The notes beneath the pieces are model-generated. The model worked only from the letters and a program-made list of their open reading frames with translations. It did no database searches and was not told the DNA's origin. From Bradyrhizobium sp. dw_78 (GTDB lineage Bacteria > Pseudomonadota > Alphaproteobacteria > Rhizobiales > Xanthobacteraceae), in assembly GCF_018449525.1 (NCBI RefSeq), contig NZ_JAAVUS010000005.1, positions 152,001 to 216,000 on the forward strand: a stretch of 64,000 nucleotides of DNA, in the 5' to 3' direction. Shown here in pieces: positions 54,584-63,156 of this stretch. Both the position numbers and the translations under genes were made by a program. Positions within the stretch are counted from its first letter, which is position 1. Every line of letters begins with the position of its first letter.

Positions 54584-55672
54584 ATGAGCACGCGCCGTGA
54601 TTTCCTGAAGACGGCCGGCACCGCCGCTGCCGGCGGCATCGTTTTCTGTAGCTGCGGTCTGTTGCGAAGCGCGCAGGCCCAGCCGCCGCAACATCGCAAG
54701 CTGCCCGTCATGGTCAACGGCAAGCGGGTCAAGACCATCGACATTCACGCGCATTGCGTGATCCCGGAGGCCAGCGCGCTGCTGGGCCCGCTGCCGCTGA
54801 TCCCGGTGCGAGGCAATGACGAGACGGTCATCGACATCGACAAGCGGCTTGCCGCGATGGATGCGCAGGCGATCGATCTGGAAGTGCTGTCGATCAATCC
54901 GAACTGGTATGACCGCGATCGCGACCTCGCGGGACAGGTCGTCAAGCTTCAGAACGAAAAACTGGCGGAACTATGCGCGTCGAAGTCCGACCGGTTCGCG
55001 GGCTTCGCCTCGCTAAGCTTGCAGGCGCCAGATCTTGCCGCGCAGGAACTGGAAATTGCGGTGAAAAAGCAGGGCCTGAAGGGCGCCGCGATCGGTGGCA
55101 CGGTCAATGGCGTGGTGTTTTCCGATCCCAAATTTCATCCGGTCTGGGCCAAGGCGGAAGAACTCGGCGTGCCGCTGTTCATCCATCCGCAAGGCATTCC
55201 CGAGCTCAACCGGCAATTGGCCGGCAATGGCTGGCTCACCAATGCGATTGCCTATCCGGCGGAAACGACGATCGCGCTGTCGCACATGATCTTCGAGGGT
55301 ACGTTCGACCGGTTTCCGAAGCTGAAGGTGATCGCCGCGCATGGCGGCGGTTACCTGCCTTCCTACGCCGACCGGTCGGATCATGCCTGCCTCGTCAACC
55401 CCAAGGGCTGCAACGCGGATATCGGGCTGAAGAAACAGCCCACGGAATATCTCAAGCAGATCTATTTCGACTCGCTGGTGTTCACGCCCGAGGCCGTGCG
55501 GCATCTGGTGGCGCAGGTCGGCGCGAGCCAGGTCGTGCTCGGCAGCGACTATCCTTATCCCTGGGAATTGCATCCGCTCGATCCCATCTTCGCGACGCCC
55601 TCGCTTAGCGATGGCCAGCGGGCCGATATCCTCGGCCGCACCGCGGCCAGGCTGATCAATATCGAGGTGTAG
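54584..55672 (+). CDS. Exported amidohydrolase-2 family hydrolase/decarboxylase
   Basis: 362 residues from ATG 54584, with GGAGG 8 bases upstream (the ATG at 54578 is too close). A Tat signal (STRRDFLKTAG) followed by a hydrophobic stretch with two Cys suggests export. The TIM-barrel metal ligands are in TIDIHAHCVIP (HxH), LFIHPQG, IAAHGGGYLP and GSDYPYPWE. This matches the ACMSD/gamma-resorcylate decarboxylase-like group (PF04909). Tat export is unusual for that group. It heads a plus-strand run with an SDR and a TRAP transporter, hinting at catabolism of an aromatic acid. Confidence 0.87.
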   Translation: MSTRRDFLKTAGTAAAGGIVFCSCGLLRSAQAQPPQHRKLPVMVNGKRVKTIDIHAHCVIPEASALLGPLPLIPVRGNDETVIDIDKRLAAMDAQAIDLEVLSINPNWYDRDRDLAGQVVKLQNEKLAELCASKSDRFAGFASLSLQAPDLAAQELEIAVKKQGLKGAAIGGTVNGVVFSDPKFHPVWAKAEELGVPLFIHPQGIPELNRQLAGNGWLTNAIAYPAETTIALSHMIFEGTFDRFPKLKVIAAHGGGYLPSYADRSDHACLVNPKGCNADIGLKKQPTEYLKQIYFDSLVFTPEAVRHLVAQVGASQVVLGSDYPYPWELHPLDPIFATPSLSDGQRADILGRTAARLINIEV

Positions 55673-55822
55673 TGCGGCGCCGACCAAGGCGGCCGCGCGA
55701 ATGCCGGTGCGGCCGCGTCGAGACCGCGTGCAAAGGCTCTCTATCTTATTGCCGTTCGGCAGGCCGCCTATATAGCGGAGCGCACCGAACCGATCATGCT
55801 CCAGCAGGGATGCGAGACAAAC

Positions 55823-56542
55823 ATGGATTTGAAGGGAAAGCGGATCGTTATTCTCGGCGGGACGTCGGGAATCGGACTGGCCATCGCACGCAAGGTCGAG
55901 GGCGAGGGCGCTTCCGTCGTCATCGCCTCCAGCAGCCAGGCCAAGGTCGACCGGGCCAAGTCACAGCTATCCGGCGCGGCGGAGGGTTTCACTGTCGATC
56001 TGACCCAAGAGGAAAGCATCCGGTCTTGCTTCGGCCGGATCGGCGCTTTCGATCATCTGGTCTACACGGCGGGCGAGCCTTTGCTGAGCGAACCGATCGA
56101 GACGCTGTCGCTGGAGCGGGCGCAGGATTTTTTCGGCATCCGCTTCTGGGGCTCGTTCCTGGCCGTCAAACATGGTGCGCCGCATATTCGCACAGGCGGC
56201 TCGATCGTGCTGTCGTCCGGCATGGCGTCGCGCCGCTCGCGCAAGGGCTGGAGCATGATATCGAGCGTGTGCGGCGCTTCCGAAGCGTTGACCCGCGCGC
56301 TCGCGGTCGAACTGGCGCCGCTGCGCGTCAATCTGGTTTGTCCGGGCCTGGTCAGGACCGAGTTATGGGACGGCATGCCGGCGGAAGCGCGCGAGGCCAT
56401 GTACAAGCGTGCGGAGCAGAGTCTTCTGGTCGGCCGGCCCGGCGAGGCCGACGAACTGGCCGAAGCCTATGTCTACCTGATGAAGAACGGCTTCAGCACC
56501 GGGCAGATCGTTGTGGTCGATGGCGGCGCTTCCGTCGGCTGA
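55823..56542 (+). CDS. SDR-family protein lacking the usual catalytic Tyr/Lys
   Basis: 239 residues from ATG 55823; an earlier ATG at 55796 is possible. The cofactor motif KRIVILGGTSGIGLAIARKV is normal, as are VYTAGEPLL and LRVNLVCPGLVRTELWDG and the end FSTGQIVVVDGGASVG. But where YxxxK is expected the sequence reads GWSMISSVCGASEALTRALA with no Tyr and no Lys. The Ser of the triad may be in LSSGMA. A subgroup of SDRs shares this loss. It may be non-catalytic or use another mechanism. Lies between the amidohydrolase and the TRAP genes. Confidence 0.85.
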   Translation: MDLKGKRIVILGGTSGIGLAIARKVEGEGASVVIASSSQAKVDRAKSQLSGAAEGFTVDLTQEESIRSCFGRIGAFDHLVYTAGEPLLSEPIETLSLERAQDFFGIRFWGSFLAVKHGAPHIRTGGSIVLSSGMASRRSRKGWSMISSVCGASEALTRALAVELAPLRVNLVCPGLVRTELWDGMPAEAREAMYKRAEQSLLVGRPGEADELAEAYVYLMKNGFSTGQIVVVDGGASVG

Positions 56543-56756
56543 GCTCGAATTATCCGGGCACGGTTCGGTTTGCCGCTCGGTCGCTTCCGTCGGCGACGTC
56601 GTCCGTCCCGCGATCGAACGGGGAAAGGCTGACACGGGAGGCGGCGTCTTCCGCCAACGCCGATGGCTCCGGGCCATAGGCAGCGGCCGGAACTCGTGCT
56701 ACTGGCGGTCCGTAAAGCGCGACAAGCGCACAACAAGAAAATGTCAGGGAGAAAAC

Positions 56757-57767
56757 ATGATCGAGCGACGCAAGCTTCTGAAGGTCGGCGCGTCCGGCAT
56801 CGTGGCGTCGGTGGCGGCGCCCTTTGTGGGTCGGACGGGGTGGGCCGCCGCGCCGGCCCATACGCTGAAGCTGACCTTCGCCGACACCCAGAGCCATCCG
56901 CTCTACGACGTGCTCAAGCGTTTTTCCGAGGATGTCTCGAAGCGCACCTCCGGCGCCGTCGAAATCCAGGTGTTCAGCATTGGCCAGCTCGGCAGCGGCA
57001 CCAACATCCTCACGGGCTTGCAGACCGGCATCATCGATTTCTGCGCGCATACGTCAGGTTTCATCGACACGATCTTTCCGAAATTCCAGGTCGTCGACCT
57101 GCCGTTCCTGTTTTCGGACTCGGAGTCGGCCGAGCGGTTGCTGGACGGGCCGACCGGCGCCAAGCTGCTCGATATGCTGCCGTCGAAGGGCATCTATGGC
57201 CTCGGCTACGGCCATTGGGGATGGCGCGTGGTGTCGACCATCGACAGGAAAGTCCCCGAGCCCTCCGACATGAAGGGATTGAAAATCCGGGTGCAGCCCG
57301 GCGCCATTTTCGCCGCCACCTTCCGCGCGCTCGCCGCCAGTCCGGTCGCGATCGACCTCACCGAAGTTTATCTGGCGCTGTCGCAGCGCGTCATCGATGC
57401 GGTCGAGACGCCGATGATCTCGCTCGCCGCGACCAAGCATGACGAGATCGTCAACACCATCAACATGACCAATCAGGTCTACAATGTCGGGGTTATGATG
57501 GCGAGCAAGGCCAAGTTCGATGCGCTGCCAAAGGATGCGCAGGAAGCCATCCGCGCCGCCTCCATCAACCTCACCAAGGACTGGCGGACCACCATCGCCG
57601 CCCGGAGCGACGAGGTCGCGCAGCGTTACAAGGCCAAGGGCATGGCGATCGTCGAAGTGAACCGCGAGGATTATCGCAAGGCGACCGAAAGCGTGTATCC
57701 GCAGTTCAAGGACATCATCGGGGCCGATCTTTACGATGCCGTCCTGAAGGAAGCCGGGCATGGCTGA
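56757..57767 (+). CDS. TRAP transporter substrate-binding protein (DctP family)
   Basis: 336 residues from ATG 56757 (GGGAG 5 bases upstream). A Tat-like leader (ERRKLLKVGASGIVASVA, cleavage near AAA) is followed by the two-lobe DctP fold: FADTQSHPLYDVLKRFSEDV, LQTGIIDFCAHTSGFID, MKGLKIRVQPG with the conserved carboxylate-binding Arg, VYLALSQRVIDAVETP and the hinge helix. It catches an organic acid in the periplasm and hands it to the membrane subunit encoded next (8-bp overlap). Confidence 0.93.
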   Translation: MIERRKLLKVGASGIVASVAAPFVGRTGWAAAPAHTLKLTFADTQSHPLYDVLKRFSEDVSKRTSGAVEIQVFSIGQLGSGTNILTGLQTGIIDFCAHTSGFIDTIFPKFQVVDLPFLFSDSESAERLLDGPTGAKLLDMLPSKGIYGLGYGHWGWRVVSTIDRKVPEPSDMKGLKIRVQPGAIFAATFRALAASPVAIDLTEVYLALSQRVIDAVETPMISLAATKHDEIVNTINMTNQVYNVGVMMASKAKFDALPKDAQEAIRAASINLTKDWRTTIAARSDEVAQRYKAKGMAIVEVNREDYRKATESVYPQFKDIIGADLYDAVLKEAGHG

Positions 57768-59700
57768 GCCGCTCGCGCTGCTTTCCGGTCGCGCGCTTGA
57801 CCCTATGCCGGAGTTGGCCGGCCCCGGAGAACCGGCGGTCAAGCGCGGTGTGGTCGCGGCCCGGCTTCGCGCCGGGCTGAACGGGCTGGACCTTGTGTTT
57901 CGCGCGATCCTTGTGCTCGCCTTGGTGGTCCAGCTTGCGATCGTCCTGACCGGAATCGTGTCGCGATTCTGGTTCGACCAATCGCTGTTATGGGCCGACG
58001 AAGCCGCCAAATTGTTCCTGTCGCTGACGGCGTTCGTCGGCGGCGCGCTGGCCTTTCGCGCCCGCCATCATACGACGGTCGAATTCCTGACCGGAAAGTT
58101 TTCGCCGCGCTGGCGAACATCATTCGCGATCGGAATCGATTTACTAATTCTGGTCGCCGCCGCGGTGGTGGGCTATGTCTCGCTTGATCTGCTGGCGATC
58201 TCGGCGACATCGAACACGCCGATTCTTCAGATCAATGCGGCATGGCTGGTGCTGCCGCTGACGGTCGGACTCGCGCTCACCGCCTTGTTCGCGATCGAGC
58301 GGCTGGTCTATGTCCACGCGCTTCGCGACGTCGTTCCGGCGGCCTGTGTCATCGTGCTGCTGGTTGGCCTCGTCTACGCGGTCAGCGTCGTGCCCTCGCT
58401 GCATCTCGACAACGGCGCGGCGCTGGGCGTCATGCTGATCGCATTCCTGCTGGCGGTGTTGCTGGGACTGCCGGTCAGCTTCGCCATGCTGCTGGGTTCG
58501 CTGACGTTTCTCTTGATCAGCGGCGTGGTCCCGCTGATCGCGGTGGCGCAGAACACGTTCGACGGCACCAGCAACTATATCCTGCTGACGCTGCCGTTCT
58601 TCATCTGGGCCGGGCTGATCATGGAGAAAGGCGGCATTAGCCTGCGTCTTGTCCGTTTCGCGATGACGCTGGTCGGCCATATGCGCGGCGGCCTGCTGCA
58701 GGTCGTGGTGCTGACGATCTACATGGTGTCAGGCATTTCCGGCTCCAAGATCGCCGATGTCGTCGCGGTCGGCTCGGTGTTGCGCCGTGAGCTGCAGCGG
58801 CAGGGCTACAGGCCCGAGCAGGGCGCGGCGGTGCTGGCCTCGTCGGCGGCGATGTCGGAGACGATCCCGCCGAGCCTTGCCATGCTGGTGCTGGGATCGG
58901 TGGCGCCGATTTCGATCGGGACGCTGTTCATCGCCGGGCTGATGCCGGCCGCGGTGATCGCGCTGTTGCTGATGGTGCTGAACTACGCGTTGTCGCGTCA
59001 CGGCAACATGACATCGGCGCCACGCGCGACCGCATCCGAATTGCTGCGCGCCACCGGCGGCGCCGTGCTGCCGCTGGTGATGCCCGTCATCATGGTGATC
59101 GGCATTCGCTTTGGCGTCGCAACGCCCACCGAAGTCTCGAGCGTGGCGGTGCTGTACGGGTTGGTGCTGGCGTTCGCGATCTACCGCGCCGTCGGCGTCA
59201 AGGCGCTGTATGACATCGCGGTGGAGTCCTGCCTGCTGGCGGGCATGGTGCTCTTCATCATCGCCGCCGCTTTCTCGTTTGCCTGGACGCTGACTGCGGC
59301 CAACCTGCCGGCGAGCCTCGCGGCGATCCTGCATTCGGCCGGCGACAACCGCATCGTGTTCACGCTGGGGTCGATCGTGCTGCTGATCGTGGTCGGGTCG
59401 CTGCTCGAAGGGCTGCCGGCGCTGATCATCCTCGGGCCGCTGCTGATGCCGATCGCGAGCCAATATGGCATCGACATCATCCACTACAGCATGATCATGA
59501 TCCTCGCGATGGGCGTCGGCATCTTCATCCCGCCGATCGGCATCGGCTTCTACGTCTCCTGCACGGTGTCCGAGAGCCGCCTTGAATCGACCGGCCGGGC
59601 GATGCTGCCTTATCTGGCGGTGCTGATCGTCGGCGTGCTGGTCGTGGCCTTCGTGCCCTGGTTCACGCTTGCGGTGCCGCGTCTGATCCAGGGGCATTAA
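57760..59700 (+). CDS. TRAP transporter membrane protein, DctQ-DctM fusion
   Basis: 646 residues. The first 195 residues form the four-helix DctQ part (SLLWADEAAKLFLSLTAFVG and RARHHTTVEFL are the usual marks). The rest is the 12-helix DctM part: GAALGVMLIAFLLAVLLGLP, PFFIWAGLIMEKGGIS, GGLLQVVVLTIYMVSGISGS, SSAAMSETIPPSLAMLVLGS and MGVGIFIPPIGIGFYVSC. It imports a small organic acid with sodium or protons at the inner membrane. It overlaps the DctP gene and shares one operon with it. Confidence 0.95.
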   Translation: MAEPLALLSGRALDPMPELAGPGEPAVKRGVVAARLRAGLNGLDLVFRAILVLALVVQLAIVLTGIVSRFWFDQSLLWADEAAKLFLSLTAFVGGALAFRARHHTTVEFLTGKFSPRWRTSFAIGIDLLILVAAAVVGYVSLDLLAISATSNTPILQINAAWLVLPLTVGLALTALFAIERLVYVHALRDVVPAACVIVLLVGLVYAVSVVPSLHLDNGAALGVMLIAFLLAVLLGLPVSFAMLLGSLTFLLISGVVPLIAVAQNTFDGTSNYILLTLPFFIWAGLIMEKGGISLRLVRFAMTLVGHMRGGLLQVVVLTIYMVSGISGSKIADVVAVGSVLRRELQRQGYRPEQGAAVLASSAAMSETIPPSLAMLVLGSVAPISIGTLFIAGLMPAAVIALLLMVLNYALSRHGNMTSAPRATASELLRATGGAVLPLVMPVIMVIGIRFGVATPTEVSSVAVLYGLVLAFAIYRAVGVKALYDIAVESCLLAGMVLFIIAAAFSFAWTLTAANLPASLAAILHSAGDNRIVFTLGSIVLLIVVGSLLEGLPALIILGPLLMPIASQYGIDIIHYSMIMILAMGVGIFIPPIGIGFYVSCTVSESRLESTGRAMLPYLAVLIVGVLVVAFVPWFTLAVPRLIQGH

Positions 59701-59721
59701 AATCAAGGAAGGCGGCTGCGA

Positions 59722-60513
59722 TCAGCGCCTTGCCGGTGTGAGCTTTTGGCTCATCGCGTTGGCGCCGTCGCTGACATCCTGCAAGGTGCGGCGGCCGTCC
59801 TCCATGAAGGCGGCCGAGCGTTTCTTGAAGCTCTCGGCCAGTTCGTGGAGCGATTGCACTTTCTGGTATAATTCGCCGTCCTTGCCTTTGGTGAGATCGG
59901 GCACGGCATCGTCGATTCTGGCCATCGTATTGTTGAAGCTGGCAAACGCCGTATCGGCCTTGCGCATGATGCCGTCGATCTCGTCGCCCTCATCCGCCAG
60001 CGCCCCCGTATAGGTCTCGAAGCTCTGGAGCGCATTCCTGATGGTGTCCCTGTTGTCGACGAGGACGTGATCAATATTGTGCAAGGTGTCGCGGATCGAT
60101 TGCGCTTCGGAGAGGTCGGCTTCCAGCGTTGGAACGCCATCCTTGTCCCGCGGCATGGCAGGCGCACCGGGCGCGCCGCCGATCAATGATATCGCCATCA
60201 AGCCTGTCAGCCCCTGCGCTTCCAGGCCCACCGCCGTATCCTCGCGGATCGGGGCGCTGTTATCGACCATGGTCAGCGCCACGATCCTGCGCGGGCCGTC
60301 CAGCCGGACTGATGTTACCTCGCCGATCTGGACGCCGTCGAAATTCACGCTGCCGCCCTTGCGCAGGCCGGCGGCGGAGCCCTCGAACACAATGCGAAGC
60401 GGGCTACGCTGGATGCCGTGGATTTTGCGGAATCCGAGAAAGCCGGCAAACCCCACGGCGATCACCGCCAGCGTCGCCGCTCCGATCAGGAAGTTGGTCG
60501 CCCGTGCCTTCAT
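59722..60513 (-). CDS. MlaD/MCE-domain protein
   Basis: 263 residues. One N-terminal membrane helix (FLIGAATLAVIAVGFAGFLG), then an MCE domain (about 35-115: VFEGSAAGLRKGGSVNFDGV, IGEVTSVRL, LEAQGLTGLMAISLIGG) and a C-terminal coiled-coil region (FETYTGALADEGDEIDGIM .. LHELAESFKKRS). MlaD proteins form hexameric rings for lipid transport between membranes. Here no MlaE permease or MlaF ATPase is adjacent, so it is an orphan in this window. It converges with the TRAP gene. Confidence 0.9.
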   Translation of the reverse strand: MKARATNFLIGAATLAVIAVGFAGFLGFRKIHGIQRSPLRIVFEGSAAGLRKGGSVNFDGVQIGEVTSVRLDGPRRIVALTMVDNSAPIREDTAVGLEAQGLTGLMAISLIGGAPGAPAMPRDKDGVPTLEADLSEAQSIRDTLHNIDHVLVDNRDTIRNALQSFETYTGALADEGDEIDGIMRKADTAFASFNNTMARIDDAVPDLTKGKDGELYQKVQSLHELAESFKKRSAAFMEDGRRTLQDVSDGANAMSQKLTPARR

Positions 60514-60697
60514 TCAAAGAGCCATCCAAGCCGGTCCGCGATGCATCCGGGCGGAGCGGCCGTTGCAGATCGCCATTGTCCGGATTGTACCGGCAAGGCG
60601 GTCCGGCTGAAAGGTACGTTTCGCCGGTTCCACGGTGCCCGATCGGAATTCAGAAAGGATTAACCCGCGATATTCACGCGGCCATCGGTCAGCCGCC

Positions 60698-62917
60698 TCA
60701 ATGTTTTGCCGCATGCCGGGCTGCGGCATTGTTGAGGACGATCAAGCCATCGACGGCGACGCCGGTCTTGGCGTTGATCAGGAACGGATTGACGTCGATC
60801 GAGGCAATGCGATCGCCGGCATCGGCGATGAGGTTGGAGAGGCCGACCAGCGCCTTCACGGCGGAAGCTTCGTGCAGCGCAGGCCGGCCGCGATAGCCCT
60901 TTATTTTCACGCCGGCCTTGGTGCGGCCGATCAATTGCCTGGCTTCGTCGGCGTCGAGCGGCGCACCGGCCAGTGCGACATCCTTGATCAGTTCGATATC
61001 GACGCCGCCGGTGCCGAACAGCACCACCGGTCCCATCTCGGCGTCGAGGGAGGCGCCGACCACGAGTTCGAGATCGGCCTTGACCTGCTGCGCGATCAGG
61101 ATTCCCTCGAGCTTCGGCTTGCCCTTGAGGCGCTTCACCCGCGCGGTGATGGCGCTGAAGGCTTTCCTGACTTCGGCCGGGCTGTTGAGGTTCAGCGCCA
61201 CGCCGCCGATGTCGGATTTGTGCAGGATGTCCGGGCTGACCACCTTGGCGACGACGGGAAAGCCGATTTTCCTGGCGATCTTCACGGCGTCGGTCGCCGT
61301 CTGCGCGATCGCTTCCTTCGAGACCGGAATGCCGTAAGCCTTCAGCAGTTTTTTCGAGGCGACCTCGTCGAGCGCGGCGCCTTTGGCGTCCTTGAGCGTT
61401 CGCTCCAGCGTCGCGCGCGCCGCGGCGGTGGAGCTCGATACCGCATCCGGCACTTCCTTGCGCAGCGAGGCGTAGTCGATCAGGGCCTTGATCGCACCGA
61501 CGGCGCGGTCCAGGCCCTGCATCACCACGATATGCGGCAGCGACTGGCGCAAGGTTTTGGTGAAGTCGGTGAAGCCGATCGACATCGTGCTGATATAGAT
61601 GACGGGCTTGTTGGCTCTCGCCGCCTTGTCGTTGACGATGTGCAGATTGCGTTCGCGCAGCTCATGCGGGGCTTTCGGCAATTCGGCGTCGATGATGACG
61701 ATGTCGGTGTCGGGATCGTCGATCATGACCTGGATCGATTGCATGTAGACGGAGGGATCGACCACCGCGGCGAATCCCGCGTCGAGCGGATTGCCGACGA
61801 TGCTGCCGGGACCGAGCATGTTTGCAAGCTTTGCGCTGGCGCCCAGCCCGAGCGGCGCGAAATTCAGTCCGGCGGCGTGGAACGCGTCGATCAATAGGCC
61901 GCGCTTGCCGCCCGATAGTGTCACGGCGGCGAGCCGGTTGCCCTTTGGCGGGTCGGCATGGACGAAACATTCGGTGGTTTCGATCAGCTCATCGAGACCG
62001 CGCACCCGGATCACGCCTTCGCGGGCCGAGATCGCGTCAAAGGTTTCGATCGAGCCGGCGAGCGCGCCGGTATGCGCCATCGCTGCGGCGCGGCCGCCTT
62101 CCGAGGCGCCGAGTTTCAGCGCGATCACCGGCTTGCCGGCGGCGCGCGCGGCCTTGCAGGCCTCGCGGAACGTCCGGGTGTTGCGCACGCCTTCCAGATA
62201 GACCACGATCACGCGGATCGAGGGATCGGCGGCGAAATAGGCCATCAGGTCCGGCGTCTCCAGTCCGGCCTCGTTTCCGGTCGTGACCATGTAGCCGACG
62301 CCGACGCCGCGATCCTCCAGCGCCTGGCGGATCGCCATCACGATCGCGCCGGACTGGCCGGCGATCGCGACCGGGCCTTGCTCCATGGTGACGATGCGGT
62401 CGTCGATATTGGTGAAGATCTTTTCGCCGGCGCTTAAGTTGCCGAGGCAATTCGGGCCGGTCACCGCAAGTCCGGTTTCCCTGATGGCTTCCCGCAGCTC
62501 AGTGGCGAGCCGCTGGCTCTCCGCGTCCTGCGATTCGCTGAAGCCCGAGGTGACGATGGTTGCCGACCGGGCGCCGGCCGCCGCGGCATCGCGGATCACC
62601 TGAACGGCGAAACGCGCCGGCACCAGCACCAGCACATGATCGGGCTTTTCCGGCAGGCTGGCGAAATCCGGGTAGCAAGGCACGCCCCAGACGGTTTCAC
62701 GCCTGGCATTGACCGGATAAAGCCCGCCTTCGAATTTGTATTTGATCAGGTTGTTCCAGATGCGCTCGGCGTAGTTGCCCGGCTTGTCGGTCGCGCCCAC
62801 CAGCACGATGTTGCGCGGATGCAGCATGGCATGGATGCCTTTGACGATATCGCCGGCTTCCGGCGAAGGCGACCACGGCTGAGCGAAATGTGATGCGGCG
62901 TTAAGGCGAGCTTCCAT
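60698..62917 (-). CDS. ADP-forming acyl-CoA synthetase (acetate-CoA ligase family), single-chain
   Basis: 739 residues. The alpha part comes first: CoA-binding domain (RNIVLVGATDKPGNYAERIW), then succinyl-CoA-ligase-like domains (GPNCLGNLSAGE, GQSGAIVMAIRQALEDRGVG) and the phospho-His segment AAAMAHTGALAGSIE near 279. The beta part, an ATP-grasp domain (about 515-735), has KKLLKAYGIPVSKEAIA, KVVSPDILHKSDIGGVALNL and GPVVLFGTGGVDIEL. It joins an acid and CoA with ATP hydrolysis to ADP. Acid substrate unknown. Confidence 0.93.
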   Translation of the reverse strand: MEARLNAASHFAQPWSPSPEAGDIVKGIHAMLHPRNIVLVGATDKPGNYAERIWNNLIKYKFEGGLYPVNARRETVWGVPCYPDFASLPEKPDHVLVLVPARFAVQVIRDAAAAGARSATIVTSGFSESQDAESQRLATELREAIRETGLAVTGPNCLGNLSAGEKIFTNIDDRIVTMEQGPVAIAGQSGAIVMAIRQALEDRGVGVGYMVTTGNEAGLETPDLMAYFAADPSIRVIVVYLEGVRNTRTFREACKAARAAGKPVIALKLGASEGGRAAAMAHTGALAGSIETFDAISAREGVIRVRGLDELIETTECFVHADPPKGNRLAAVTLSGGKRGLLIDAFHAAGLNFAPLGLGASAKLANMLGPGSIVGNPLDAGFAAVVDPSVYMQSIQVMIDDPDTDIVIIDAELPKAPHELRERNLHIVNDKAARANKPVIYISTMSIGFTDFTKTLRQSLPHIVVMQGLDRAVGAIKALIDYASLRKEVPDAVSSSTAAARATLERTLKDAKGAALDEVASKKLLKAYGIPVSKEAIAQTATDAVKIARKIGFPVVAKVVSPDILHKSDIGGVALNLNSPAEVRKAFSAITARVKRLKGKPKLEGILIAQQVKADLELVVGASLDAEMGPVVLFGTGGVDIELIKDVALAGAPLDADEARQLIGRTKAGVKIKGYRGRPALHEASAVKALVGLSNLIADAGDRIASIDVNPFLINAKTGVAVDGLIVLNNAAARHAAKH

Positions 62918-63084
62918 CGGCGTGACCCCTTACCCTTCACTTTATTTTTTCATTTTTTTCGCTTTATCCGGAATGGCCGATCGGCGGCAGCCCCCCATTC
63001 CCGATGCATTTTCCTATCTATTATGGCCAGCCGGGGAGGGTGGCAACCGGCGCAGGCCTCGAAACCGCGGCATCGCCGCAAAAC

Positions 63085-63112
63085 TTGCCAGCCGGAATAG
63101 GGTCGCTATATC
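63085..63112 (+). promoter_or_regulatory. Probable htpG promoter
   Basis: TTGCCA (63085-63090), 16 bases, TATATC (63107-63112), about 45 bp before the htpG start. It matches a sigma-70 type. A heat-shock sigma-32 site (CTTGAA..CCCCAT type) is not evident, although CTTGCC at 63084 might serve as a weak -35. The rest of the 239 bp between genes has only T-rich runs near 62941-62965. Confidence 0.45.
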
Positions 63113-63156
63113 GGGTTTTCCGGATTATCCGTACCCGACATCCAGCGAGCCAGAGA

